Of a stretch of 64,000 nucleotides of DNA, positions 23,701 through 32,193 are shown piece after piece. Position 1 is the stretch's first letter. Each line of letters opens with the position of its first letter. The notes under the pieces are model-generated. The model was not told where the DNA came from and searched no databases. It saw only the letters and a list, made by a program, of their open reading frames with translations. Position numbers and translations under genes: made by a program. This stretch comes from RUG13409 sp045546135 (GTDB taxonomy: Bacteria > Bacillota > Clostridia > Peptostreptococcales > Anaerovoracaceae). The DNA is taken from NCBI GenBank assembly GCA_045546135.1, contig JAZQCD010000016.1, positions 1-64,000 on the forward strand, written 5' to 3'.

Positions 23701-25482
23701 ATGTCATTATTCAATGTTATCTCCATTTTTGGAGGCCTTGCTCTCTTCCTTTATGGCATGAGGATAATGGGAGACGGTCTTAAGAAAGAATCTACAGGAT
23801 CGTTCAAAACTGCTCTCGAAAAGGTGACCGGAAGTCCTTTTATGGGATTTTTGGTAGGCGCAGGACTTACGGCGCTCATACAAAGCGCAACTGCTACAAT
23901 AGTCATCGTATCGGGTCTTGTCGGTGCCGGCATAATGAACCTCAGCCAGTCTATAGGCGTCATATTCGGTGCCAATGTTGGAAGTACCATAACAGGACAG
24001 ATCATAAGGCTTCTTGATGTAGATGCGGGAGAATCCCATTGGCTCAATCTTTTTACACCGTCCACTCTTGCTCCTGTGGCAGCTATCATTGGCATAATCT
24101 TTGTCATGTTCGTAAAGAGAAAGAATTCCTCAACCATAGGCACCATAGCCATGGGATTCGCCATACTCTTTACAGGACTTCTCAATATGACTGCTGCAGT
24201 TGAACCCCTTTCAGAATCAGATTCTTTTGCAAAACTCTTTACGAGTTTTGGAGACAGACCGCTGCTGGGTTTTCTTGCAGGTCTTGCAGTCGCATTCATA
24301 CTTCAATCTTCATCGGCGACTATAGGCATACTCCAGGCATTATCCATTACAGGAGCTATCACATTCAGCTCCGTATTTCCTATACTTCTTGGTATTTATA
24401 TGGGAGACGGTCTTACGACTCTGATAGTCTGCTCCATAGGTACAAAAGCTGATACGAAGAGGACTGGAATGATCAACATGCTCTACAATATCGCATGTAT
24501 ACTCATCCTCATAGTCGCTGTAAATATAGCTCATTCTGCAGGTCTTATGGATAGCCTTTGGGCATCATCTCTTCGTTCAGGAGGGATAGCAAACACCCAT
24601 ACTATCTTTAAACTCAGTACTGCTATCATCCTCCTTCCTCTTGCAAAACCCTTTGAAAAGCTTTCGAGAAAGATAGTTAAAGATGATCCTAACCAGGTAC
24701 AAAGAGGCGCAGAGATCGAAGCTATGGACGAAGCTCTTTTTACATCTCCCGCCCTTGCTCTTAACAGCACATACAAAGCTCTTTGCGCCATGGGAGATAT
24801 AGTAGCAACCAATGCATTTTCTGCTATAGACATCACTCACGATTTCGATGTAAGCCTTGTTGACAGGATCAAGAGCGATGAACTGTATATGGATCAGCTT
24901 GAGGATGCAGTGAGCGCATACCTTTCAAAACTGACTCCGTACCTTAATGCCGGGCTTCAAAGCGATATACAGAATTATTATCTTCAGTGCGTCACTGACC
25001 TTGAAAGAGCAGGGGATCACATATATTCCATTTGCAGATGCGCAGAGCAGATAATAGAAGATGACGGAAAATTATCAGATATTGCGGTTCATGAACTGAA
25101 TACTGTAAAAGTACCCTTAAAGGAGCTTCTTGAGAGGACATCTCTTGCTTTCATCAAGCAAAATCAAGAAGCTGCAAGGGAAGTGGAACCCTATGTAGTC
25201 CTCATAAACGAAATGACCGAAGAGTGCAGGAACAATCACCTTAAACGTATGGTGAACGGAACATGTGAACCTGTTACTGGTTCCATATATCTTGACGTGC
25301 TGATGCACATAGGAAGGATAGCAGATATGTGTTCAAACATCGCCATACATACTCTTGTCAGGCACAATTCTTCAGTTGAGAATTATGAGCACATATATAT
25401 GGCTACATTGCATCACGGAGACAACAAAGAATACAACGAGCGTCTTGCAGCCATTGAAAAGAAATATCTAGAAATGCTCTAG
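23701..25482 (+). CDS. Na/Pi cotransporter family protein with PhoU-like C-terminal domain
   Basis: 593 residues. The N-terminal half contains two inverted Na/Pi cotransporter repeats with the QSATAT and QSSSAT motifs (LTALIQSATATIVI near 58-71; ILQSSSATIGIL near 200), about eight or nine membrane helices. The C-terminal 200 residues are helical and PhoU-like (RAGDHIYSICRCAEQI). The family (NptA/YjbB) moves phosphate with sodium, in bacteria often as an exporter; direction cannot be told here. Its stop is one base from the stop of convergent mntP, with no terminator between. Confidence 0.9.
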   Translation: MSLFNVISIFGGLALFLYGMRIMGDGLKKESTGSFKTALEKVTGSPFMGFLVGAGLTALIQSATATIVIVSGLVGAGIMNLSQSIGVIFGANVGSTITGQIIRLLDVDAGESHWLNLFTPSTLAPVAAIIGIIFVMFVKRKNSSTIGTIAMGFAILFTGLLNMTAAVEPLSESDSFAKLFTSFGDRPLLGFLAGLAVAFILQSSSATIGILQALSITGAITFSSVFPILLGIYMGDGLTTLIVCSIGTKADTKRTGMINMLYNIACILILIVAVNIAHSAGLMDSLWASSLRSGGIANTHTIFKLSTAIILLPLAKPFEKLSRKIVKDDPNQVQRGAEIEAMDEALFTSPALALNSTYKALCAMGDIVATNAFSAIDITHDFDVSLVDRIKSDELYMDQLEDAVSAYLSKLTPYLNAGLQSDIQNYYLQCVTDLERAGDHIYSICRCAEQIIEDDGKLSDIAVHELNTVKVPLKELLERTSLAFIKQNQEAAREVEPYVVLINEMTEECRNNHLKRMVNGTCEPVTGSIYLDVLMHIGRIADMCSNIAIHTLVRHNSSVENYEHIYMATLHHGDNKEYNERLAAIEKKYLEML

Positions 25483-25483
25483 A

Positions 25484-26050
25484 TCATAAAGTGCCTTTTA
25501 CGAATATCTCGATCCCTATTATGATGAGTATTATGCCGCCAAGGATCTGAGGATCCCAAGGTATAGCTGCAGATATCTTTTTCCCAAGGCGAAGACCGAA
25601 AAGGCAAAGTACAAAGGTCACTATGCCTATTATAGATGTGCAGACAAAAGCCTCTAAGACTTTGTGATCTGCTATAGTAAAACCTACTGAAAGCGCGTCG
25701 ATGGAAGTGGCAAGTCCCTGCATCAAAAGCACGTTTCCCCGAAGGTCTTGTGTTTCACTGCGACCTTCTTTTTTTATGCCTTCAAAGAGCATCTTGCCTC
25801 CGATAAAAAGAAGCAGGAAAAGAGATATCCATGGGATAAATCTTTTGAGCATTGAAAAAAGCTCTGCTGCAGTCCTTACAAGATGCCATCCTGCCAGGGG
25901 CATTAGAGTCTGAAAGATACCAAAAGTGCCTGCGATCTTAAAAGACTTTTTTGCAGGCATACATGGGTCTGATATTCCGTTTGCGAGAGACACAGAAAAA
26001 GCATCCATGGCAAGGCCTACACCCAGCAGGATGCTGTTCAATATAAACAT
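25484..26050 (-). CDS. mntP: Manganese exporter MntP
   Basis: 188 residues with six hydrophobic helices arranged as two related halves, each with the conserved acidic motif: GLAMDAFSVSLANG (about 12-25) and ATSIDALSVGF (about 113-123). MntP exports Mn2+ and protects against manganese overload. The ribosome binding site AGAGG (26062-26058) sits in one arm of the palindrome upstream. No yybP-ykoY manganese riboswitch is present, since only 66 bases separate it from asd. Confidence 0.93.
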   Translation of the reverse strand: MFILNSILLGVGLAMDAFSVSLANGISDPCMPAKKSFKIAGTFGIFQTLMPLAGWHLVRTAAELFSMLKRFIPWISLFLLLFIGGKMLFEGIKKEGRSETQDLRGNVLLMQGLATSIDALSVGFTIADHKVLEAFVCTSIIGIVTFVLCLFGLRLGKKISAAIPWDPQILGGIILIIIGIEIFVKGTL

Positions 26051-26104
26051 ATACTTACCTCTTTCAACAGAGGTAAGTATATCAATATAGTCATATTATG
26101 TCAA
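26049..26104 (-). promoter_or_regulatory. mntP promoter overlapped by a long palindromic operator
   Basis: Minus strand: TTGACA (26104-26099), 17-base spacer, TATACT (26081-26076). A perfect palindrome with 14-base arms (26049-26062 and 26069-26082, core ACTTACCTCT) covers the -10, the predicted start of transcription (about 26069) and the ribosome binding site. Because transcription would start inside it, it is better read as a protein-binding operator than as an RNA hairpin. Confidence 0.65.
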
Positions 26105-26116
26105 ATAAACGGAGTT

Positions 26117-27103
26117 TTACCTAAGGAGCTCAGCTATTTGGACTGCGTTGGTAGCTGCTCCCTTTCTTATCTGGTCTCCGCAGCACCAAAGAGCAATTCC
26201 GCCGTTTGTAAGGTCTTCTCTTACTCTTCCTACATAGACAAGGTCTTGATCCGTCGTAAGGAGAGGTGTTGGGAATTCATCGTTTTTAGCATCGTCAAGA
26301 AGGACTGCGCCAGGGAATGCTGCTATAGCCTTCCTTGCTTCCTCTACAGAGATCTTATCTTCTGTCAAAAGGTTGATGCTTATGGAGTGGCTCCTAAAGA
26401 CCGGCACTCTAACGCAGGTGCAGCTTACTTTCATATCGGGCATGTGGAGTATCTTCCTGCCTTCATTTTGAAGCTTCATCTCTTCTTTTGAATAGCCGTT
26501 TTCAGTTATGTCTCCTATTTTTGGTATGAGATTAAAGGCTATCTGCTTTGAGAAGGCTTCGATTTTGAGCTCTTCTCCTTTTGCATAGCTTTCTACCTGG
26601 GCCTCAAGTTCTTCAAGACCTGCTCTTCCTGCTCCCGATACTGCTTGATAAGAAGAGGCTGTCATAGTTTTTATGGGGCTTAGCTTTGCAATTCCGCCGA
26701 TCGCTACTGCTGCTATGATAGTTACGCAATTAGGATTTGCTATGATGCCGTTGTGATTAAGAGCATCGCCCGGGTTTATCTCAGGGACTACTAAGGGAAC
26801 ATCGGGATCGAGCCTAAAGGCACTTGAATTGTCTATGAATACGGCGCCTGCTTTTTTGATGGCAGGAGCAAAGCGTTTTGCTACGTCGTTTTCAGCAGCT
26901 CCGAGCACTATATCCATGCCTTTAAAGGAATCTTCTGTAGCTTCCTCATAATAGTATGTCTTTCCCATATATACGCAGGGCTTTCCTGCGCTTCTTTTGC
27001 TTGAAAGAGGTCTTAAGTCATCTACAGGAAATTTTCTTTCTTCCATGACTTTAAGCATCTCTCTTCCTACGAGCCCGCTGGCTCCGAGTATTGCTACTTT
27101 CAT
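26117..27103 (-). CDS. asd: Aspartate-semialdehyde dehydrogenase
   Basis: 328 residues. It reduces aspartyl phosphate to aspartate semialdehyde, the branch point to lysine, threonine and methionine. The N-terminal nucleotide-binding motif is GASGLVGREML, the catalytic Cys lies in IANPNCVTI (about residue 125) and the C-terminal RVREDLTNGGIALWCCGDQIRKGAA is typical. It is the last gene of hom-lysC-asd, 15 bases after lysC. Confidence 0.96.
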   Translation of the reverse strand: MKVAILGASGLVGREMLKVMEERKFPVDDLRPLSSKRSAGKPCVYMGKTYYYEEATEDSFKGMDIVLGAAENDVAKRFAPAIKKAGAVFIDNSSAFRLDPDVPLVVPEINPGDALNHNGIIANPNCVTIIAAVAIGGIAKLSPIKTMTASSYQAVSGAGRAGLEELEAQVESYAKGEELKIEAFSKQIAFNLIPKIGDITENGYSKEEMKLQNEGRKILHMPDMKVSCTCVRVPVFRSHSISINLLTEDKISVEEARKAIAAFPGAVLLDDAKNDEFPTPLLTTDQDLVYVGRVREDLTNGGIALWCCGDQIRKGAATNAVQIAELLR

Positions 27104-27118
27104 CTTTGGCTCCTTTCA

Positions 27119-28441
27119 TTAACCTTTTTGTGTGAAACTGTCATAGAGCACCTGTACTGCTCTGTCGCAGTCTTCGTCTGCTACTCCTATGAGTATGTTG
27201 AGTTCTCTTGCGCCCTGGGATATGAGTCTTATGTTGATATTGTTTTCACCCAAGGCTCCGAAGATGAGTCCCGATATACCTGATCTGAATACCATCCTTC
27301 TTGATACGCATGCTATCATTGAAATTCCTTCAGATATCTTTACGCTGCCTTCCGTAGCTCTTTCTATCTCGGCTGCTATGGAATAGACAGACTGCTTGTT
27401 GACTCCGTTTTCAAGTATTATGGAGAACACATCAAGGCCTGAGTTCACTTGCTCTACCTTTATATCTCTTGCTACGAATAATGCAAGGACCTTGTTTATA
27501 AGTTCTAAGGACAGATTGTCTTTTTTGACATCTATTATCGTATAGTGCTTTTTGCCAGTTATACCTGTTATGTAGAACTTGTCATCCTGCATGTCATCGT
27601 TTTCAAAACTTTCATCGATGAGTGTGCCGGCAGCGTCTGGGTCGTTTGTGTCCTTAATATTTACAGGAATCCCTGCTACTTTTACAGGGTATACAGATGC
27701 CTCATGAAGCACCTTTGCACCCATGTATGTAAGCTCTCTTAACTCGTCATAGGTGATCTTTGGTATGGGGTAAGGATCCTTTACTATGGACGGGTCGGCC
27801 ATGAGTATCCCCGGTACATCGGTCCAGTTCTCATAAATGTCTGCGTCAAGAGCTGCTGCAAATATGGCTCCTGTTATATCAGATCCTCCTCTGCTCATTA
27901 GAGCTATGTCTCCGTCGTCAAGAGTTCCGAAAAATCCGGGCACTACTATTTTCCCTTTGCTTCTTGCATAGGCAAGCTTTATCGCTTCATAAGTTTTTTC
28001 GGTGTTTATTGAACTGTCGTAATTTAGGAATACTGTTCCTTTTGCATCGACGAACTCAAATCCGAGATATTCTGCGGCCATCTTTGCTGAGAGATATTCG
28101 CCTCTTGATACAAGGTAGCTTTCGGATGCTCCTTGAGCTAGATTTGTTTCTATCTCTTCAAATTCTTTGTCAAGGTCAAGTTTGATGCCAAGGCCCCTTG
28201 CTATCTCATAATATCTTTCTTTGACTGTATCGAGCATGGGTCTATAGTCGACGCCGTATTTAATATGCGCATAGGAAAGGTAGAGAAGGTCTGTTATCTT
28301 GTTGTCCTTCGAAAACCTCTTTCCCGGCGCGCTGACGACGATGACTTTCCTTGATGCATCAGCTTCAACTATGGACTTTACCTTTGCAAATTGCTTTGGG
28401 TCTGCAAGGCTGCTGCCTCCGAATTTAGCGACTTTGAGCAT
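27119..28441 (-). CDS. lysC: Aspartate kinase
   Basis: 440 residues. It phosphorylates aspartate, the first step of the aspartate family. The start is MLKVAKFGGSSLADP with GAGGAG upstream; the longer frame overlaps hom. The kinase domain carries KFGGSS and MSRGGSDITGA; the C-terminal part has paired ACT domains (about 300-440), the site of feedback control by lysine and/or threonine. It lies between hom and asd, so one transcript supplies the common pathway. Confidence 0.95.
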   Translation of the reverse strand: MLKVAKFGGSSLADPKQFAKVKSIVEADASRKVIVVSAPGKRFSKDNKITDLLYLSYAHIKYGVDYRPMLDTVKERYYEIARGLGIKLDLDKEFEEIETNLAQGASESYLVSRGEYLSAKMAAEYLGFEFVDAKGTVFLNYDSSINTEKTYEAIKLAYARSKGKIVVPGFFGTLDDGDIALMSRGGSDITGAIFAAALDADIYENWTDVPGILMADPSIVKDPYPIPKITYDELRELTYMGAKVLHEASVYPVKVAGIPVNIKDTNDPDAAGTLIDESFENDDMQDDKFYITGITGKKHYTIIDVKKDNLSLELINKVLALFVARDIKVEQVNSGLDVFSIILENGVNKQSVYSIAAEIERATEGSVKISEGISMIACVSRRMVFRSGISGLIFGALGENNINIRLISQGARELNILIGVADEDCDRAVQVLYDSFTQKG

Positions 28442-28452
28442 TTTTTCTCCTC

Positions 28453-29367
28453 TTATTTCGTTTCTTTTATGATCTTGAGTATATCCGCTGCTACGTTGGC
28501 TCCTGTCGGGCCTTTTCCTGCGCCTGCTCCTCTGAATGAGAGCATGCCGCATTTTTCTCCTACCAGATAAAAGAGATTCTCAGGACCAGACAGGCTGTAC
28601 ATAGGACTGCTTTGATCAACAGCAAGCGGACATATCTTTGCATTTATCTTTCCGTTTTCAAACACGGCGCGGCCTACGAGCCTTATGACTTTGCCTTCAG
28701 CTTTTGCTTTTTTGATATCTTCTTCAGTGATGCCTGTTATGCCTGTAGTAGGAATACTCTCAGGTATCATTTCGCCTCCAAAGGCTATATTACAGGAGAT
28801 CGCAAGCTTTGCTCTTACATCGAGGCCTTCTACATCAGCTGTAGGATCCGCTTCCGCATATCCAAGTTCCTGGGCTTTTTTAAGAGCTGCTTCGTAGTTT
28901 TCTCCCTTTGTCTGCATGGCATCCAGTATGAAATTGGTCGTTCCGTTCATTACGCCGCCGATCTCTGTAATATTGTCTACTTCGCTTACTCTTTTGAGAT
29001 TCTCAAGCCAAGGTATGCCTCCGCCTGCAGTAGCAGAATATTCAAGCTTTACTCCCTTATCCTTTGCAAGCTGAGTCAGTTCACTGAAATGATGTGAGAG
29101 CATCTGTTTGTTTGCAGTGACAGCATGTTTTCCTGCAAGTATGGCAGCTTTTACGAAATCATAGGCAGGGTGTTCTCCTCCCATGAGTTCGGCAACAAGC
29201 TCTGTACTTTGGTCACTGAGTATCTCATTAAAATCGGATGTAAGGATCTCGGATACTTCTGGTATATCCCTTTTGTCGAGTACATGTGCAACTGATGCTT
29301 GTGTTCCCTTTAGAGACTCCATGCATCCGCTTCCGACAGTGCCGTATCCCAATATGGCGATCTTCAT
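28453..29367 (-). CDS. hom: Homoserine dehydrogenase, short form without ACT domain
   Basis: 304 residues, against about 400-430 for the common form. The nucleotide-binding motif GYGTVGSG, the catalytic region VMNGTTNFIL, and the closing motif GAGAGKGPTGANVAADIL (usual form GAGAGxxPTAxxVxxD) are present. The C-terminal ACT domain that normally gives threonine feedback is absent, and the stop comes directly after the catalytic domain. AAAGGAG precedes the ATG. First gene of hom-lysC-asd, 11 bases before lysC. Confidence 0.93.
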   Translation of the reverse strand: MKIAILGYGTVGSGCMESLKGTQASVAHVLDKRDIPEVSEILTSDFNEILSDQSTELVAELMGGEHPAYDFVKAAILAGKHAVTANKQMLSHHFSELTQLAKDKGVKLEYSATAGGGIPWLENLKRVSEVDNITEIGGVMNGTTNFILDAMQTKGENYEAALKKAQELGYAEADPTADVEGLDVRAKLAISCNIAFGGEMIPESIPTTGITGITEEDIKKAKAEGKVIRLVGRAVFENGKINAKICPLAVDQSSPMYSLSGPENLFYLVGEKCGMLSFRGAGAGKGPTGANVAADILKIIKETK

Positions 29368-29418
29368 ATGATGCTCCTTTTTTTGCTTTTTTGGTTGCAG
29401 ATACTAAAAATTACAGTT

Positions 29419-29447
29419 ATTATATGTTACCTAAACACTTTTTTCAA
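29419..29447 (-). promoter_or_regulatory. Promoter of hom-lysC-asd
   Basis: Minus strand: TTGAAA (29447-29442), 17-base spacer, TATAAT (29424-29419). The divergent thrC promoter must lie in the same 148-base spacer; a TATAAA-rich stretch near 29470-29480 is a candidate -10. Confidence 0.6.
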
Positions 29448-29515
29448 TGATGACAGCATAGAAAATGTGATATAAAATATACATAAGTACAGGGATCTAC
29501 AAAATAGGAGACGCC

Positions 29516-30979
29516 ATGAGATATCTAAGCACAAGGAATAAAGACAATGTAACGAACTGCCTTCATGCGGTCATCAAAGGCCTTGCCAAGGACGGAGGAC
29601 TTTTCGTTCCGGAAAGCCTCCCATTAGTGCAGCTTAGCGAAGAAAAACTTTGCTCCATGACCTATGATGAACTTTGCTCATACATTCTTTTCAAACTCCT
29701 TCCAGAATTCGGAGAGGAAAGCTTAAAAAGAATAGTAAAGGACGGCTACAGCGGAAAGTTCTCTTCAGCGGAAAGGGTGCAGGTGAGGCATACCAAAAGC
29801 TATAGTTTCCTTGAACTTTATCACGGTCCCACATCAGCCTTTAAGGATATGGCTCTTTGCCTCCTTCCAAGGCTCCTTACTGCTGCAAATAAGCTTACAG
29901 GCGATCCAAACAAAGTCATGATACTTACAGCAACAAGCGGAGATACAGGAAAAGCAGCTTTAGAAGCCTTTGCTGATGTACCGGGTACAGGAATAACCGT
30001 CTTTTATCCTTCCGAAGGAGTTTCCGATATACAAAAACTTCAGATGGAGACACAGGAAGGAAAGAACGTAAAGGTGTGCGCCATCAAAGGGAACTTTGAT
30101 GATGCCCAAAGCGGAGTCAAGAAAGCTTTCGAAGAGGTCAGTATAGAAGGCGTTGAACTTGGCAGCGCCAATTCAATAAACATAGGAAGGCTCACTCCTC
30201 AGGTCGCTTACTATTTCTATGCCTACGGCAGGATGGTAAAGGACAGAAAGATCTCTTTTGGAGAAGAACTCAACTTCGCAGTTCCTACAGGAAATTTCGG
30301 AGACATACTTGCCGGATGGATAGCAAAAAGGATGGGGCTTCCCGTAGGAAGGCTCCTTTGCGCATCCAACGAGAACAGGATACTTACTGATTTCCTTGAA
30401 ACCGGTCTTTACGACAGGAGAAGGGATTTCTACCTTACTGCATCCCCGTCCATGGACATACTCATATCGAGCAACCTGGAAAGGCTTCTTTTCTATGCAC
30501 TTGGCTGCGATGATGTAAAATTAAGAAGTCTTATGAAAGATCTTTCTGAAAAGGGATGCTACGAAGCTCCAAAGGAAGTAATGGAATACATAAGGGCGGA
30601 TTTTGACGGAGCATCGGCAAATGACGATGAAGCCTTTGCAGGGATAAAAGAGCTTTGGGAAAATGAAAAGTATCTCTTAGACACTCACACAGCTGTAGCC
30701 TATGCCTGTGCAAAGAAAGCAGCAGATAAACTTCCGGGAAAGACAGTGGTGCTCTCCACCGCAAGCCCATATAAGTTTGCTCCTTCTGTACTCAAAGCTT
30801 TAGGAGAAGAAGTACCTTCAGATTGTTTTGAAGCCATGGAGAAACTTGAAGCTGTAACAGGAGTGCCTCAGCCATCAAGGCTTAAAGGTTTAAGGTCAAA
30901 AGAGGTGCTTCACAAAGATATCATAGATCCAAAGGATCTCATCAATTATGTCAAGGAGGCTGCCAATGATCTTCGTTAA
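29516..30979 (+). CDS. thrC: Threonine synthase
   Basis: 487 residues, matching the long yeast/E. coli-type class. It converts O-phosphohomoserine to threonine with PLP. The N-terminal start MRYLSTRNKDNV is typical, the PLP lysine is in GPTSAFKDMAL (about residue 110), and the phosphate-binding segment is TATSGDTGKAALE. ATAGGAG precedes the ATG. Divergent from hom, and overlapping thrB by 14 bases. Confidence 0.96.
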   Translation: MRYLSTRNKDNVTNCLHAVIKGLAKDGGLFVPESLPLVQLSEEKLCSMTYDELCSYILFKLLPEFGEESLKRIVKDGYSGKFSSAERVQVRHTKSYSFLELYHGPTSAFKDMALCLLPRLLTAANKLTGDPNKVMILTATSGDTGKAALEAFADVPGTGITVFYPSEGVSDIQKLQMETQEGKNVKVCAIKGNFDDAQSGVKKAFEEVSIEGVELGSANSINIGRLTPQVAYYFYAYGRMVKDRKISFGEELNFAVPTGNFGDILAGWIAKRMGLPVGRLLCASNENRILTDFLETGLYDRRRDFYLTASPSMDILISSNLERLLFYALGCDDVKLRSLMKDLSEKGCYEAPKEVMEYIRADFDGASANDDEAFAGIKELWENEKYLLDTHTAVAYACAKKAADKLPGKTVVLSTASPYKFAPSVLKALGEEVPSDCFEAMEKLEAVTGVPQPSRLKGLRSKEVLHKDIIDPKDLINYVKEAANDLR

Positions 30980-31859
30980 GGTCCCTGCGACCACTGCAAA
31001 TATGGGTCCCGGTTTCGACTGCCTTGGAATGGCCCTTGGTCTTTACAACGTAGTAGGCTTTGAAGAGACAGGTGACTGCCTTGACATCATAGGATGCATA
31101 AACAAATACAGGAATGAAAACAACCTTGCATATATAGGGTACAAAGAGACCTTAAATAGCAGAGGTATAGATGTTCCTGTGGGACTTAAGATAGATATCT
31201 CCGGAAACGTTCCAATAAGCAGAGGCCTTGGCTCATCTGCTACCCTCATCGTTGCAGGTATAGCAGCTGCAAATGAAATACATCGGCTTGGCCTTTCAAA
31301 GGACGATATACTCCTCATTGCAAACAGCATAGAAGGGCATCCTGACAACGTGGCTCCTGCCATTTACGGTGGTATGACTGCATCTGTGGTTACGGAAAAA
31401 GGCCCCATAGTCATGCACTATCCTGTAAGTGAGACAGTCAGGTTCACAGCTTTGGTGCCGGATTTTGAGACTTCTACTGAGGAAGCAAGAGCTCTTCTTC
31501 CAAAGACCATAGAAAGAACGGATGCTGTCTATACTGTAGGAAGGCTGGCCATACTTTTAAAGGCATTGGAGAAAGGAGATATGGATGCTCTGTCATCAGC
31601 TCTTGACGACAGGCTCCACCAGCCATACAGAAAGAAGCTCATCCCAAGGTTTGATGAAGTAAGAGAAGCTGCAATAAAAATGGGCGCTGCAGGCCTTGTG
31701 ATCTCAGGGTCCGGGAGCACACTTCTTGCTGTAGGAGGAGACGAGAGCTTCGCAGGGAGGATGGAAGAGCATTTGGCCTTCATCCCGGGAGGCTGGAAGG
31801 TGCTTGCACTGGATGTTGACAAAAACGGAGCTTGTGTGATAAGGGAGGAACTGAAATGA
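30966..31859 (+). CDS. thrB: Homoserine kinase
   Basis: 297 residues, GHMP kinase family; makes O-phosphohomoserine for ThrC. Visible motifs are VPATTANMGPGFDCLGMAL at the N terminus, the ATP loop PISRGLGSSAT (about 85-95) and the C-terminal GLVISGSGSTLLAV. The start inside the end of thrC is fixed by AAGGAGG nine bases upstream (within thrC), a typical coupled arrangement. The next small gene overlaps its stop (ATGA). Confidence 0.96.
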   Translation: MIFVKVPATTANMGPGFDCLGMALGLYNVVGFEETGDCLDIIGCINKYRNENNLAYIGYKETLNSRGIDVPVGLKIDISGNVPISRGLGSSATLIVAGIAAANEIHRLGLSKDDILLIANSIEGHPDNVAPAIYGGMTASVVTEKGPIVMHYPVSETVRFTALVPDFETSTEEARALLPKTIERTDAVYTVGRLAILLKALEKGDMDALSSALDDRLHQPYRKKLIPRFDEVREAAIKMGAAGLVISGSGSTLLAVGGDESFAGRMEEHLAFIPGGWKVLALDVDKNGACVIREELK

Positions 31860-32038
31860 GAGACATGCTTCTTGGTATAGCACTTATGATCTTCGCTTTT
31901 TTCATGGCGTGGTTTGGCGTAGTGATGGGCGGTTTTTTGGTTTTCTTGATCTACCCGGGACTGCTGGTAGCCGGCACTGGATTTGCCATATCAATAAACG
32001 CTTATGTGAATTCTAAAAGGGAAGATAAGAAAGAATAA
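31856..32038 (+). CDS. Small two-helix membrane protein, unknown function
   Basis: 60 residues, almost entirely two hydrophobic helices (about 3-20 and 23-45) with a charged C-terminal tail (NSKREDKKE). The start overlaps the thrB stop (ATGA) and has GGGAGG eleven bases upstream, so expression with thrCB is likely. No family is recognised. Confidence 0.65.
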   Translation: MRDMLLGIALMIFAFFMAWFGVVMGGFLVFLIYPGLLVAGTGFAISINAYVNSKREDKKE

Positions 32039-32064
32039 CATATCAGCAAATATAATTAGTGAAG

Positions 32065-32101
32065 CAGGGATCTTGCGCTTAGGTGCAAGACCTGTTTTTT
32101 T
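32065..32101 (+). terminator. Rho-independent terminator of thrC-thrB
   Basis: CAGG/CCTG (32065-32068 with 32091-32094) and TCTTGCGC/GTGCAAGA (32071-32078 with 32083-32090, one G-T pair) form a stem followed by seven T residues. Confidence 0.85.
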
Positions 32102-32193
32102 GTTTAAATTTTTATTTAGTCTTACATTTTCAAACAACAGTCTTAAAGATTTGAGATATAATAAAAGAGGCAAAGGGAAGGGGGATAAATGCC

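Noticed and set aside
26051..26116. yybP-ykoY manganese riboswitch before mntP
   Set aside because: Only 66 bases are available and the aptamer signatures are absent.
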